DNA of 64,000 nucleotides from Streptomyces netropsis (GTDB lineage: Bacteria > Actinomycetota > Actinomycetes > Streptomycetales > Streptomycetaceae): assembly GCF_014203545.1 (NCBI RefSeq), contig NZ_JACHJG010000009.1, positions 186,001-250,000 of the forward strand, written 5' to 3'. Below, piece after piece: positions 1 through 7,502 of this stretch (position 1 is the stretch's first letter; each line of letters begins with the position of its first letter). The notes below the pieces were generated by a model, which did not search any database, was not told the DNA's origin, and worked only from the letters and a program-made list of their open reading frames with translations. The translations under genes and the position numbers were made by a program.

Positions 1-484
1 GGCCCGTGAACCCGAAGAGGTGGGAGATCCGGGCGGGCAGCCCGAAGGGGATGTTGCCCATCAGGCTGAGGGTTCCCTGCTCACGGACCAGGGGCGCGTA
101 GCCGGTGCCGGGCGAGCTGAAGATGACGGCGGTCCGGCTGTCCCGCAGGCCGGCGGCGGCGTATCCGGCGCTCTCCAGGACCTCGTGGGTGAGGTGGAGG
201 GCGAGCCGGTGCTGGGGGTCGGTCACTTCGGCCTCGCGCCGCGACAGACCGAAGTGCTCGTGGTCGAACAGGTCGATCCGGTCGAGGTATCCCAACTCCG
301 GGTAGTCCACGGCGGGGTCGAGGCAGGTGGACTCCACCCGCTCGCGGGGGATCGGGCGTACCGAGTCGATGCCCTTGCGCAGGTTCTCGCGGAACTCCTC
401 GAGGGTGTCCGCCTGGGGAAGCCGGGTGGCGATGCCGATCACCGCGACGGCCGGCCTGCCCTGCGTCGTACCGGTCTCGCTCAT
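1..484 (-). CDS. Type I polyketide synthase, N-terminal part of a ketosynthase domain (cut by window edge)
   Basis: Reading the minus strand from an ATG at 484 gives an open frame of 161 codons that runs off the left edge. The protein opens almost directly with a ketosynthase fold (AVIGIATRLPQADTLEEF), followed by the landmarks of a beta-ketoacyl synthase N-domain: the YLDRIDLFDHEHFGLSRREA stretch, then DPQHRLALHLTHEVLE, which is the usual DPQxRLxLExxWEALE box. The active-site Cys lies beyond the window. It is the last visible gene of the operon and starts 28 nt after the A-T didomain stop, so it is probably the chain-extension protein fed by the upstream loading enzymes. Whether it is a stand-alone KS module or a multidomain PKS cannot be seen here. 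Assignment as a modular-type KS is firm; its product is unknown. Confidence 0.9.
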   Translation of the reverse strand, partial: MSETGTTQGRPAVAVIGIATRLPQADTLEEFRENLRKGIDSVRPIPRERVESTCLDPAVDYPELGYLDRIDLFDHEHFGLSRREAEVTDPQHRLALHLTHEVLESAGYAAAGLRDSRTAVIFSSPGTGYAPLVREQGTLSLMGNIPFGLPARISHLFGFTG

Positions 485-512
485 TTCACCGTTCCGTTCA
501 TGCTTCCTGCCT

Positions 513-2390
513 TCACAGCTCGTACGCAGTCGGGGGTGCGGGGGCCTTGCGCCCGGCGTCGACGCCCAGGCGGCTGTGGATCGCGGCCGCCTGGGCGGAG
601 ATCGTGATCAGGTCGAACAGCTCCCCCATGCGCAGCACTCCGGGCCACGCGTGGTTCAGCCGGGCGTGCAGGTCGATGACCTTGAGGGAACTCCCCCCGA
701 CGGCGAAGAAGTTGTCGTCGAGCCCGATGTCGGAGTGCCGCAGGACGGCCGCCCAGATCCTGCCGAGGGTGCGCTGGTCACCGGTCCAGTCCGGCTGCGC
801 CGGGTCCGCGTCCGACGGAACGCCCGTGGGGACGAGGTCGCGCAGCGCCGCCCGGTCGGCCTTGCCGCTGGTGTTGAGCGGCATGCGGGCCACGGGGACG
901 AACAGCTCGGGGACCGCCTGTTCCACGAGGGAGGCGAGGCAGTGCCGGCGCAGTTCCGCTCCGGCGGGTGACGGGGCCCCGGGGGGCCCGGGGGTGACGA
1001 AGGCGATCAGTCGCGGCTCGTCGCCGTCGGCCCTCTCGCAGTTCACCACGGCCTGTCCGACGTCCGGGTGGTTCTCCAGGACGCCTTCGATCTCGCCGAG
1101 TTCGATGCGGGTGCCCCGGATCTTCACCTGGAGATCCGTTCTGCCGCGGTAGTGCAGCGCTCCCCGCTCGTCGACGAGGGCGAGATCGCCGGTGCGGTAC
1201 AGACGCGCCCCAGGGGGCCCGAACGGGTCCGCGACGAACCGCTCGGCCGTCCGGCCGGGCGCTCCCGCGTATCCGAGGGCCACGAACGCGCCCCCGATGT
1301 ACAACTCGCCCGGTTCCCCGGCGGGCACCTCGCGCAGCCGCTCGTCCAGCACCCTCGCCGCCACGCCCGGCCAGGGCCGGCCGATGGGGATCCGGTCCCA
1401 GGAGGCGTCCAGGCCGGGCTGGACCACGCAGGAGATGGTGGTCTCGGTGGGGCCGTACTCGTTCACCAGCAACGCGCCGGGCAACCGCTCGTGGTGGGTG
1501 CGCACCAGATCCGGGGTGCACTCCTCGCCGGCGACCACCACCAGCCGCAGGGAGTCCGGCAGCGGCCGGCTCTGCGCCAGCAACGCCCGGTAGTAGGAGG
1601 GGACGACGACGAGGTGGGTCGCGTGGTGCTCGCCCGCCAACCGGGCCAGTTCCCCCACCTGTCTGAGCTGCCGCAGGTCGGGCAGCAGCAGGGTGTGGCC
1701 GTTGCAGAACGACCAGAACATGCCGCCGAGCATGCCGTCGAAGGACAGCCGCATGGCCATGAGGAAGGTCGACGGTCCGGTGCCGTAGACCTCGGCCCGG
1801 CAGCCGATGGACGCCGCGAGCTGGGCGCGGCTGACCATGACTCCCTTGGGGAGCCCGGTCGATCCGGAGGTGTAGACGAGGTAGGCGGGGGCGTCTTCGG
1901 GGACGGGCGGGAACCAGTCGTCCGGGGTGCGGGCGCCTGCCTCGACGAGCTCGCGCAGCGTCAGTCCGGCGGCGTCGAGCACGGCCGGCGGGTCGGTGAC
2001 GTGGTCCGGGTCCGGCTCGGGCGCGTCCCCCAGGATCACGGCGCAGTCGGTGTCCCGCAGCAACTGTCGCAGTCTCGCGGGCGGCAGGTCCGGTTCGAGT
2101 GCCGCCCACGCCGCGCCGGTCCGCAGGGCGGCCAGGACCGCGACGACGGCGATGGCGCTCTGCTCGACGCGGATGCACACGACCCGGCCCGGCCGGGCGC
2201 CGAGCCGCCACAGCAGCCGGGCGAGCCCGGCCGAGGCCCGGTCGAGCTCGCGGTAGGTGAGGGTCTCTCCCCCGATGACCAGGGCGGTCGTCTCCGGTCC
2301 GCGGGCGGCCTGCCGCTGGAAGGCGGCCAGGACCGACCACGGCTCCTGGTCCGTTCCGTCGTGGTTTCGGGCACCCGTGTACACCGCCAT
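513..2390 (-). CDS. Nonribosomal peptide synthetase, adenylation-thiolation didomain
   Basis: A 625-residue A-T protein. Adenylation core motifs are in order: A3 YTSGSTGLPKGV near residue 170, A5 NEYGPTETT, A7 LYRTGDLA, A8 GRTDLQVKIRGTRIELGEIE and A10 TSGKADRAAL. A carrier domain follows with DNFFAVGGSSL near residue 566, whose Ser would carry phosphopantetheine. There is no condensation or thioesterase domain. The ATG at 2390 was chosen because GAGGGGAGACC precedes it; an in-frame start 33 nt earlier overlaps the upstream gene. By alignment to GrsA by eye, the substrate-pocket residues read D-G-G-V-V-A-E-I-S, with the invariant Asp kept; I do not recognise this code. The protein likely loads an amino acid onto its own T domain for the PKS downstream. 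Confidence 0.92.
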   Translation of the reverse strand: MAVYTGARNHDGTDQEPWSVLAAFQRQAARGPETTALVIGGETLTYRELDRASAGLARLLWRLGARPGRVVCIRVEQSAIAVVAVLAALRTGAAWAALEPDLPPARLRQLLRDTDCAVILGDAPEPDPDHVTDPPAVLDAAGLTLRELVEAGARTPDDWFPPVPEDAPAYLVYTSGSTGLPKGVMVSRAQLAASIGCRAEVYGTGPSTFLMAMRLSFDGMLGGMFWSFCNGHTLLLPDLRQLRQVGELARLAGEHHATHLVVVPSYYRALLAQSRPLPDSLRLVVVAGEECTPDLVRTHHERLPGALLVNEYGPTETTISCVVQPGLDASWDRIPIGRPWPGVAARVLDERLREVPAGEPGELYIGGAFVALGYAGAPGRTAERFVADPFGPPGARLYRTGDLALVDERGALHYRGRTDLQVKIRGTRIELGEIEGVLENHPDVGQAVVNCERADGDEPRLIAFVTPGPPGAPSPAGAELRRHCLASLVEQAVPELFVPVARMPLNTSGKADRAALRDLVPTGVPSDADPAQPDWTGDQRTLGRIWAAVLRHSDIGLDDNFFAVGGSSLKVIDLHARLNHAWPGVLRMGELFDLITISAQAAAIHSRLGVDAGRKAPAPPTAYEL

Positions 2391-2401
2391 GGTCTCCCCT
2401 C

Positions 2402-3466
2402 TCACTCCGGTCTCACTGCGCACTCGCTGATCACGCGGGTGTGACTGCGGTTCTCCGGAAGCGGACGGTCCGGGTTCACCCTGAGCACCATGCGGTCGCC
2501 CTCGGTGGCGACCGGCTCGTAGCCGGCGAACCGGAGCGTGACCAGCATGTTCCGGTTGACGTCGGTGGGGACGAAGTGCGCGACGGGCCGGAGGCCGTCC
2601 GCCAGCGCCTCCCGGATCAGATGGCCCAGCAGCACACTGCCCACGCCCCGCGAGGCGACCCGGCAGGACATGAGCATCAGCCGGAGCACCGAGTCACCGC
2701 CGTCGAGCTCGGTGACGGCCAGGCCGATGATCCCGTAGTCGCCGAACCGGTCGCGGAGCCGCGCCACCCGCACCCGGTGGGCCGGTGAGGCGCTCAGCCG
2801 TCGCAGTTCGTCCGCGTCGTAGAACAGCCCGGTGCTGTTGAGCTGATGGGTCCGCATGGTCAGCTCACTGGCCCGGGCCAGGTCGTCCTCGGTCGCCGGG
2901 CGCAGCTCCATGACGAGGTCGAGGGAGGCGAGGAAGGCCTGCCGGTCGGCTCCGAACTCCTCTTCCGCTTCGCGGCGTTGCCATTCGGTGCGGTAGAGCT
3001 CGCGGCGCCGGGAGGCCACCTCGGTGACGTGTTCCGGCTGGAACTCGGGGCGGTCCGGGATCCGGTCGACCTCCTCGGCGGGGTAGCACCGGACCATGGG
3101 CAGCGCGGCCTCGACCTCCGCCCGCTCCGCCGGGTCGTTGTCGATGAACGCGACGGTGTCCAGGCCGATGCCGAGCGTCTCGGCGATCCGGCGCACCGCG
3201 GCGGACTTGTCGCCCCAGCCCACCTGCACCGCGCAGAACCAGTCGTCGAGGCCGCGCTCGGTGAGGTGGCGGTGGATGACGGAGGGCTCGCTGCGGCTGG
3301 CGGCGGCGTGCAGGACGCCCCGCTCGTCCAGGGCGTTCAGGGTCTCCAGCGCCGCCGGAAAAGGCTCCGGGTCGTCGTTCTCCAGGACGACCCCGTCCCA
3401 CAGCGTGTCGTCCAGGTCCCACACCAGGCACTTGACGACCGGGGCGGCGCCCGCCGCGGCCGTCAT
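2402..3466 (-). CDS. FkbH-like HAD-superfamily glyceryl transfer enzyme
   Basis: 354 residues. The N-terminal HAD fold shows WDLDDTLWDG near residues 13-22 (DxDxT loop) and IDNDPAERAEVEA near residue 109. The C-terminal half looks like the GNAT-type region found in the FkbH family (LTMRTHQLNSTG). Known members take D-1,3-bisphosphoglycerate, dephosphorylate it and load a glyceryl unit on an ACP, for methoxymalonyl- or hydroxymalonyl-ACP or for tetronate rings. Its ATG overlaps the acyl-CoA dehydrogenase stop (ATGA), so the two are translationally coupled, and an ACP gene lies just upstream. The length matches stand-alone FkbH proteins. The final product cannot be fixed because no 3-hydroxyacyl-CoA dehydrogenase or O-methyltransferase of the methoxymalonate type is visible. 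Confidence 0.88.
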   Translation of the reverse strand: MTAAAGAAPVVKCLVWDLDDTLWDGVVLENDDPEPFPAALETLNALDERGVLHAAASRSEPSVIHRHLTERGLDDWFCAVQVGWGDKSAAVRRIAETLGIGLDTVAFIDNDPAERAEVEAALPMVRCYPAEEVDRIPDRPEFQPEHVTEVASRRRELYRTEWQRREAEEEFGADRQAFLASLDLVMELRPATEDDLARASELTMRTHQLNSTGLFYDADELRRLSASPAHRVRVARLRDRFGDYGIIGLAVTELDGGDSVLRLMLMSCRVASRGVGSVLLGHLIREALADGLRPVAHFVPTDVNRNMLVTLRFAGYEPVATEGDRMVLRVNPDRPLPENRSHTRVISECAVRPE

Positions 3467-4668
3467 CCGGGCTCCCCGGGCTGCCGTGCTGCCGGTGGCG
3501 GGCCGTACCGGCGTAAGAGGCGGTCGGCTATGTGGAGTTCGGCCACTTGCGGTGCTCCTTCGATGATCTCCATGACCTTGGCGTCCCGGAAGTGCCGTCC
3601 CGCCCTGCTGTCGGGCTCGCAGCCGGCCGAGCCGAGGATCTGCACGGCGTCGCGGCTCGCCGAGGCGGCCGCGGCGGCGGCCGCGTATTTGGCGACGATG
3701 GTCTCGCTCACCCCGCGCCCGGGGCCCTTCGCCCGGAACTCCGCCGCGCGGCGGGCCAGTTCACGGGCGCCGGCGCTCTCCACGGCGGAGCGGGCCAGCA
3801 GGGACCGGACCAGCTGGTGGTCGGCGAGCAGCACGCCCGCCTGGGCGCGGGTCGCGGCGTGCGAGGCGGCGTCCGCCACGCAGGCCTCGGCCATGCCGAC
3901 GCACCCCCACGCGACGGTGAAGCGCCCGTGGTCGATCGCGGTGGCGACGACGTGGGAGAGCCCCAGCCCCGGCGGGGCGACGAGATGGCTCCGGGGGACG
4001 CGCACGCCGTCGAAGGTGACATGGGCGATCTGTGCCGCGCGCATGCCGAGTTGACCGCTCACCGGCTCTCGGCCCACTCCCTCGCGGTCCGCCTCCACCA
4101 GCACGGCGGTCGGCTTGCCCCCGCACTCCCCGAGGACCAGGAACACGTCGGCGACCGCCCCGAAGGTGACCCATTTCTTACGGCCGCTCACGACGACGTC
4201 CGTGCCGGTCTCCTCGACGCGGGTCCGTACGGCCGCGAGGGTGCTGCCCGCGGCCTCCTCGGTGGCCGCGAAGCCGGCGGTGAGCTCACCGCTCGCCAGC
4301 CGTGGCAGCCAGTCGTCGCGCTGTTCCCGGGTGCCCCAACGGGAGAGTGCCGCCGCGACCATTCCCTGGACGGTCAGCAGACCGCGCAGCGCGCTGCACA
4401 CCCCGCCCACATGCGCGGCCGCCTCCCCGAGCGCGGCCGGGGCGAGGTCCGCTCCCCCGTACCGGCGGGGCAGGTCCGGGGCGAGCAGGCCGGCCGCGGC
4501 CATGTCCTTGCGGGCGGACGCGGGCAGGACGCCGTCCCGGTCCCAGCCCGCCGCGTCACCGCGCACCTCGGCCGCCAGCTCCGCCGCGGCCCGCACCAAG
4601 GCTGATCCGTCCGGCCCCTCGTCCGGTCCGCCCGGCCCCGGCCACCCTCCGTCAGGCACTCTGGTCAC
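3463..4668 (-). CDS. Acyl-CoA/acyl-ACP dehydrogenase of the biosynthetic (FkbI-like) kind
   Basis: 401 residues with the acyl-CoA dehydrogenase layout: an all-alpha N-domain, a beta middle domain (FAATEEAAGS, VSGRKKWVTFGAVAD) and a C-terminal helical domain ending in MEIIEGAPQVAELHIADRLL, whose Glu is in the place of the usual catalytic base. In methoxymalonyl- and aminomalonyl-ACP pathways such flavoenzymes oxidise an ACP-bound C3 unit. The start is a GTG at 4668 preceded by GGAGAG; it overlaps the ACP gene by 17 nt, and its stop overlaps the FkbH-like gene start. The substrate is most likely the acyl group on the neighbouring ACP, by context only. A primary fatty-acid degradation role is less likely because of the operon. 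Confidence 0.85.
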   Translation of the reverse strand: MTRVPDGGWPGPGGPDEGPDGSALVRAAAELAAEVRGDAAGWDRDGVLPASARKDMAAAGLLAPDLPRRYGGADLAPAALGEAAAHVGGVCSALRGLLTVQGMVAAALSRWGTREQRDDWLPRLASGELTAGFAATEEAAGSTLAAVRTRVEETGTDVVVSGRKKWVTFGAVADVFLVLGECGGKPTAVLVEADREGVGREPVSGQLGMRAAQIAHVTFDGVRVPRSHLVAPPGLGLSHVVATAIDHGRFTVAWGCVGMAEACVADAASHAATRAQAGVLLADHQLVRSLLARSAVESAGARELARRAAEFRAKGPGRGVSETIVAKYAAAAAAASASRDAVQILGSAGCEPDSRAGRHFRDAKVMEIIEGAPQVAELHIADRLLRRYGPPPAARQPGEPG

Positions 4669-4921
4669 GGCTCTCCGCCAACCCGGCCGGTGCGGTCTTG
4701 CGGCTGACGAACCGCGTGATGCGCTCGGCCGTGCGGAAGCTGTCCAGGTCGAGGTCCTCCACCTCCACCGCGATGGAGAAACGTTCCTCCACGAAGGTCA
4801 CCAGCTCCAGCGCGAAGAGCGAGTCCGCGAGCCCCAGTTCGAAGTAGTCGTCGTCCGGAGCGACCGGCCGCCGGAGCGCCGCGGTCAGGAATTCCGTGAT
4901 CTCCTCGGTGATGCTGTTCAC
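4652..4921 (-). CDS. Acyl carrier protein
   Basis: An 89-residue acidic four-helix carrier protein. The phosphopantetheine attachment motif is ELGLADSLFALEL, with the DSL serine near residue 35. The start is a GTG at 4921 that overlaps the KS III stop codon in a GTGA junction, so the frame is fixed by coupling; a longer upstream reading is not needed. Neighbours on both sides (KS III upstream, dehydrogenase and FkbH-like protein downstream) suggest it carries the three-carbon glyceryl-derived unit. It could instead carry the KS III substrate; sequence alone does not decide. Confidence 0.9.
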   Translation of the reverse strand: MNSITEEITEFLTAALRRPVAPDDDYFELGLADSLFALELVTFVEERFSIAVEVEDLDLDSFRTAERITRFVSRKTAPAGLAESRDQSA

Positions 4922-5931
4922 GCCACACCCTCCTGTGGTCCTATCTCGACGAGCAGCAGGCTCCAGGCAGCCACCGGGCTCACACTGATCAGCACGACGC
5001 GGTCCCCCGTGGCGAGTTCCTTGCGCTCCAGGGCTGTGTAGAGGTTCAAGAAGACGTCGTTGGGGCCGAGGTGGCCGTAGACCCGGAGGTTCTCCCGGCA
5101 GACGGGCAGGATGCCGATGTCCAGGGCCTCCTCGGTGAAGGCCAGGCTGCCCGCCGACAAGTTGTGGCTGACGTAGCCGCGCACGTCCTCCCGGCGCAGT
5201 CCGTTGCGCCACAGCAGCCCGTCCAGCAGCGCCGACATCCTGTTGCGCGTCTCCACCGCGAGCCGGAAGGAGTAGGCGGTGACATCCGCGCACTCCTCGC
5301 GCCACTGCGCGGTGGGCCGGTCCCGGTACTTCACATGGAAGAGGTCCCAGTACCGGCCGTTGGTCTGCTGCGCGATGTCGAGGATCCGGACCGGACCGCG
5401 ACGGGAGAGCAGCAGCGCCTGCCCGCTGTCGCCGTTCACCGTCACCGGGTGCCGGTATCGCGTGGCGGCGGCCGGTTTGCTGCCGTGGACGACCAGGATG
5501 TTGTCCATGTCCGGGTCCGCCGCCAGCAGCCCCCGGGCCGTCAGCAGCGCGGGGGTGACGGACACACAGCCCAGGCCGCCCACCGTGAAGGTCGTCGCCG
5601 CCTCGGCCCCGAGCAGGTGCTGCAACCGCGTCGACTCGGAGCTGAGGAAGGTCTCCGGCGCCCGCGACTCCACCATGATCAGGGCGCCCAGGTCCCGGGC
5701 GTCCACCCCGGCCCGGTCGAGCGCCTGCCGGGCGGCCCGCTCACAGAGGTCCACCGCGCCGATCCGGTCATCGGCCCGCACGGTGTCGATGCCCAGGCCC
5801 TCGCGGGTGCGCCGCTCGGTCTCGTCGCGCGCCGCCAAGCCGGCGACCGGCACCACCCGCTCCGGCAGATACGACGCTGCGCTGCGTACGGCGATGGACA
5901 CGCGGTCGCTCCGCGCGACGTGATCGGTCAC
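4918..5931 (-). CDS. Ketoacyl synthase III (FabH-like) of a biosynthetic cluster
   Basis: 337 residues with a thiolase/KS III fold. The catalytic triad is recognisable: Cys near residue 120 in GGLGCVSV, His near 254 in YVSHNLSAGS and Asn near 287 in GHLGPNDVFLNL, at spacings close to FabH. The start is a GTG at 5931 with AGGGAG upstream; longer in-frame readings extend into non-coding sequence. As first gene of the operon it probably starts or ends chain assembly, for example priming the PKS or joining an acyl chain to a C3 unit on the ACP. FabH-like enzymes with FkbH and ACP partners are a feature of tetronate pathways, which is one possibility. A housekeeping FabH is unlikely given the neighbours. 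Confidence 0.88.
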   Translation of the reverse strand: MTDHVARSDRVSIAVRSAASYLPERVVPVAGLAARDETERRTREGLGIDTVRADDRIGAVDLCERAARQALDRAGVDARDLGALIMVESRAPETFLSSESTRLQHLLGAEAATTFTVGGLGCVSVTPALLTARGLLAADPDMDNILVVHGSKPAAATRYRHPVTVNGDSGQALLLSRRGPVRILDIAQQTNGRYWDLFHVKYRDRPTAQWREECADVTAYSFRLAVETRNRMSALLDGLLWRNGLRREDVRGYVSHNLSAGSLAFTEEALDIGILPVCRENLRVYGHLGPNDVFLNLYTALERKELATGDRVVLISVSPVAAWSLLLVEIGPQEGVA

Positions 5932-6686
5932 GAACTCTCCCTCAGGCTTCGTCGAGTTGCGTACGCGGCGGTCACCGGCCGATCGGGCGCATACCGGCGC
6001 CCGGCGAAAAACGGCACTTCCATCTACAGGACAACGATTCGGGTCACGCCCGTCGGCGCATGAGCGACGGGCCGGGAAAAGAGTCCGACACCATGCGAAT
6101 TCCCCCTCCGGCACATTGCACGGACATGGGAAAGGAAACTCCCGTCGACCGCCCGCTCGACCGGCTTCCCCCCGTGCCGCGGATCACTATATGGACAGCT
6201 CACAGCCGAAGATCAAGCAGCGGCAACGTGATCCACATCACCGCCGGTCCGGGGATATGGAACCCGATACTCCCCGTGGGCGGCCATGCGACGGGACGCC
6301 CGGAATCCGGCACCGCCTTTTCGGCTCGCACTTTACGTTCATCAGCGGAAATGCGGGATCCGGAAGTATGAAATCCGGGGAAAGGGACGACCGGAGCGAC
6401 CTTGCCCCCACAGGGCGTGGTTACCCTCGGTCAGTCCCCGCGGCAGCGCCCACGAAACGATCATGACTGGCCCGCAGCTCGCCACGAGCAGTTGAACAGG
6501 ACGCGCCCCTCGGCCTTCGCGTGCGGACGACGGACGGAGATATTCGCCGACCGAGCGGCCATGAGCCTCGGGAAGGAGACCTCACACCCTTTGCGAACCC
6601 TTGACGTGCGGCAGGGCATTCAGGCCCCGCCGCAGCATTCCGGGAGGGAACGAACACCGACCGACGACAAAAAGTGACGGCGGCGG
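5932..6686. other. 755-bp intergenic region between PKS operon and methyltransferase gene
   Basis: No convincing gene on either strand: the open frames here lack ribosome binding sites, have no recognisable domain and poor codon-position bias. The stretch is less GC-rich than its flanks. It must hold the promoter for the KS III-led operon on the minus strand and may hold the end of the methyltransferase transcript. I could not single out a convincing -35/-10 pair. It marks the edge of the biosynthetic cluster. Confidence 0.5.
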
Positions 6687-7415
6687 TCAATGACGCCCGG
6701 TCACGAACCAGCGCGCAGGCAATTCGATGCGCCTGCCGTCCGCGTGGAACTCCTCCATCGCCAGATCGATGTCGCCCTCGGCGAACAGCTCCAGTCCCGC
6801 CGCCCGCAGCAGCTCCCGCACCTCGTCGTCGGCGGCCTCCGCGGGCCGTAGCCCGTGGGCGAACACCCGCTGGAGTTTGCGCGTCGGCCCGCCCGGCTGC
6901 CGCGCCACCTCCTGGAGGACCTCCTTGGCGCGCCCCCGCAGCTCGACCACGAAGCCGCGCCCCCGGGTGCCGACCAGCTCGGCCACCGCCTCCGCCACGG
7001 CCGCCCGGTCCTGCGGGTCGCTCTGGTGGATCACGGCGCGCATATAGACGTTGCAGTCCCCGAGCCGCCCGTGGAGGGCGCGGACGTCCGCTGTGTCCAC
7101 CAGGTCGAGCTGCTCGAACTCGGCGCCCCGGCCCCCGGCGGCCCCGCTCGAGCGCCGTGCGTGCTCCACCGCGGCCCGCGAGAGGTCCACACCGAGCGCG
7201 CGGGGGAAGCGGGTCGCCAGGAAGCGGGTCTGGGTGCCGTTGCCGCAGCCGAGGTCGACGATCGGCAGTGCGGGGTCCAGGTACGGTTCGAGCAGCGCCA
7301 GATGAGGCACGGCCGTCAGAGCGGGGTCCGCGTCCCAGATCGCCTCACCCGGGACGCCGGAGGTCTCCTCCCAGAAGCCTTCCCAGGCCTTGCTGTACCG
7401 GTCCGACACGCTCAT
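6687..7415 (-). CDS. Class I SAM-dependent methyltransferase
   Basis: 242 residues. Motif I of class I methyltransferases is clear (PIVDLGCGNGTQTRFLA), followed by an acidic ALGVDLSRAAVEHAR strand that would bind the ribose of S-adenosylmethionine, and a motif near CNVYMRAVIHQ. The N-terminus (SDRYSKAWEGFWEET) resembles small-molecule methyltransferases. The ATG at 7415 follows GGAGCACCC. It is separated by 755 bp from the PKS operon and by 87 bp from the phosphatase gene, both on the same strand, so it is probably a single gene. The substrate is unknown; a role in tailoring the neighbouring cluster is possible but not supported by coupling. Confidence 0.82.
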   Translation of the reverse strand: MSVSDRYSKAWEGFWEETSGVPGEAIWDADPALTAVPHLALLEPYLDPALPIVDLGCGNGTQTRFLATRFPRALGVDLSRAAVEHARRSSGAAGGRGAEFEQLDLVDTADVRALHGRLGDCNVYMRAVIHQSDPQDRAAVAEAVAELVGTRGRGFVVELRGRAKEVLQEVARQPGGPTRKLQRVFAHGLRPAEAADDEVRELLRAAGLELFAEGDIDLAMEEFHADGRRIELPARWFVTGRH

Positions 7416-7502
7416 GGGTGCTCCAGATGCCGAGGGCGACGACTCGTCACGATCTTGACTACCGCCGTCGCCGGGCCCCGGGCAAGGCCGCCCCGCCCAC
7501 GT

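Noticed and set aside
5957..6466. Plus-strand open frame of 169 codons in the 755-bp gap
   Set aside because: No ribosome binding site, no domain, and residue composition typical of non-coding GC-rich DNA.
6687..7415. Methyltransferase considered as the missing toxoflavin-type ToxA
   Set aside because: It is about 30 kb from the GTP cyclohydrolase operon with many unrelated genes between.
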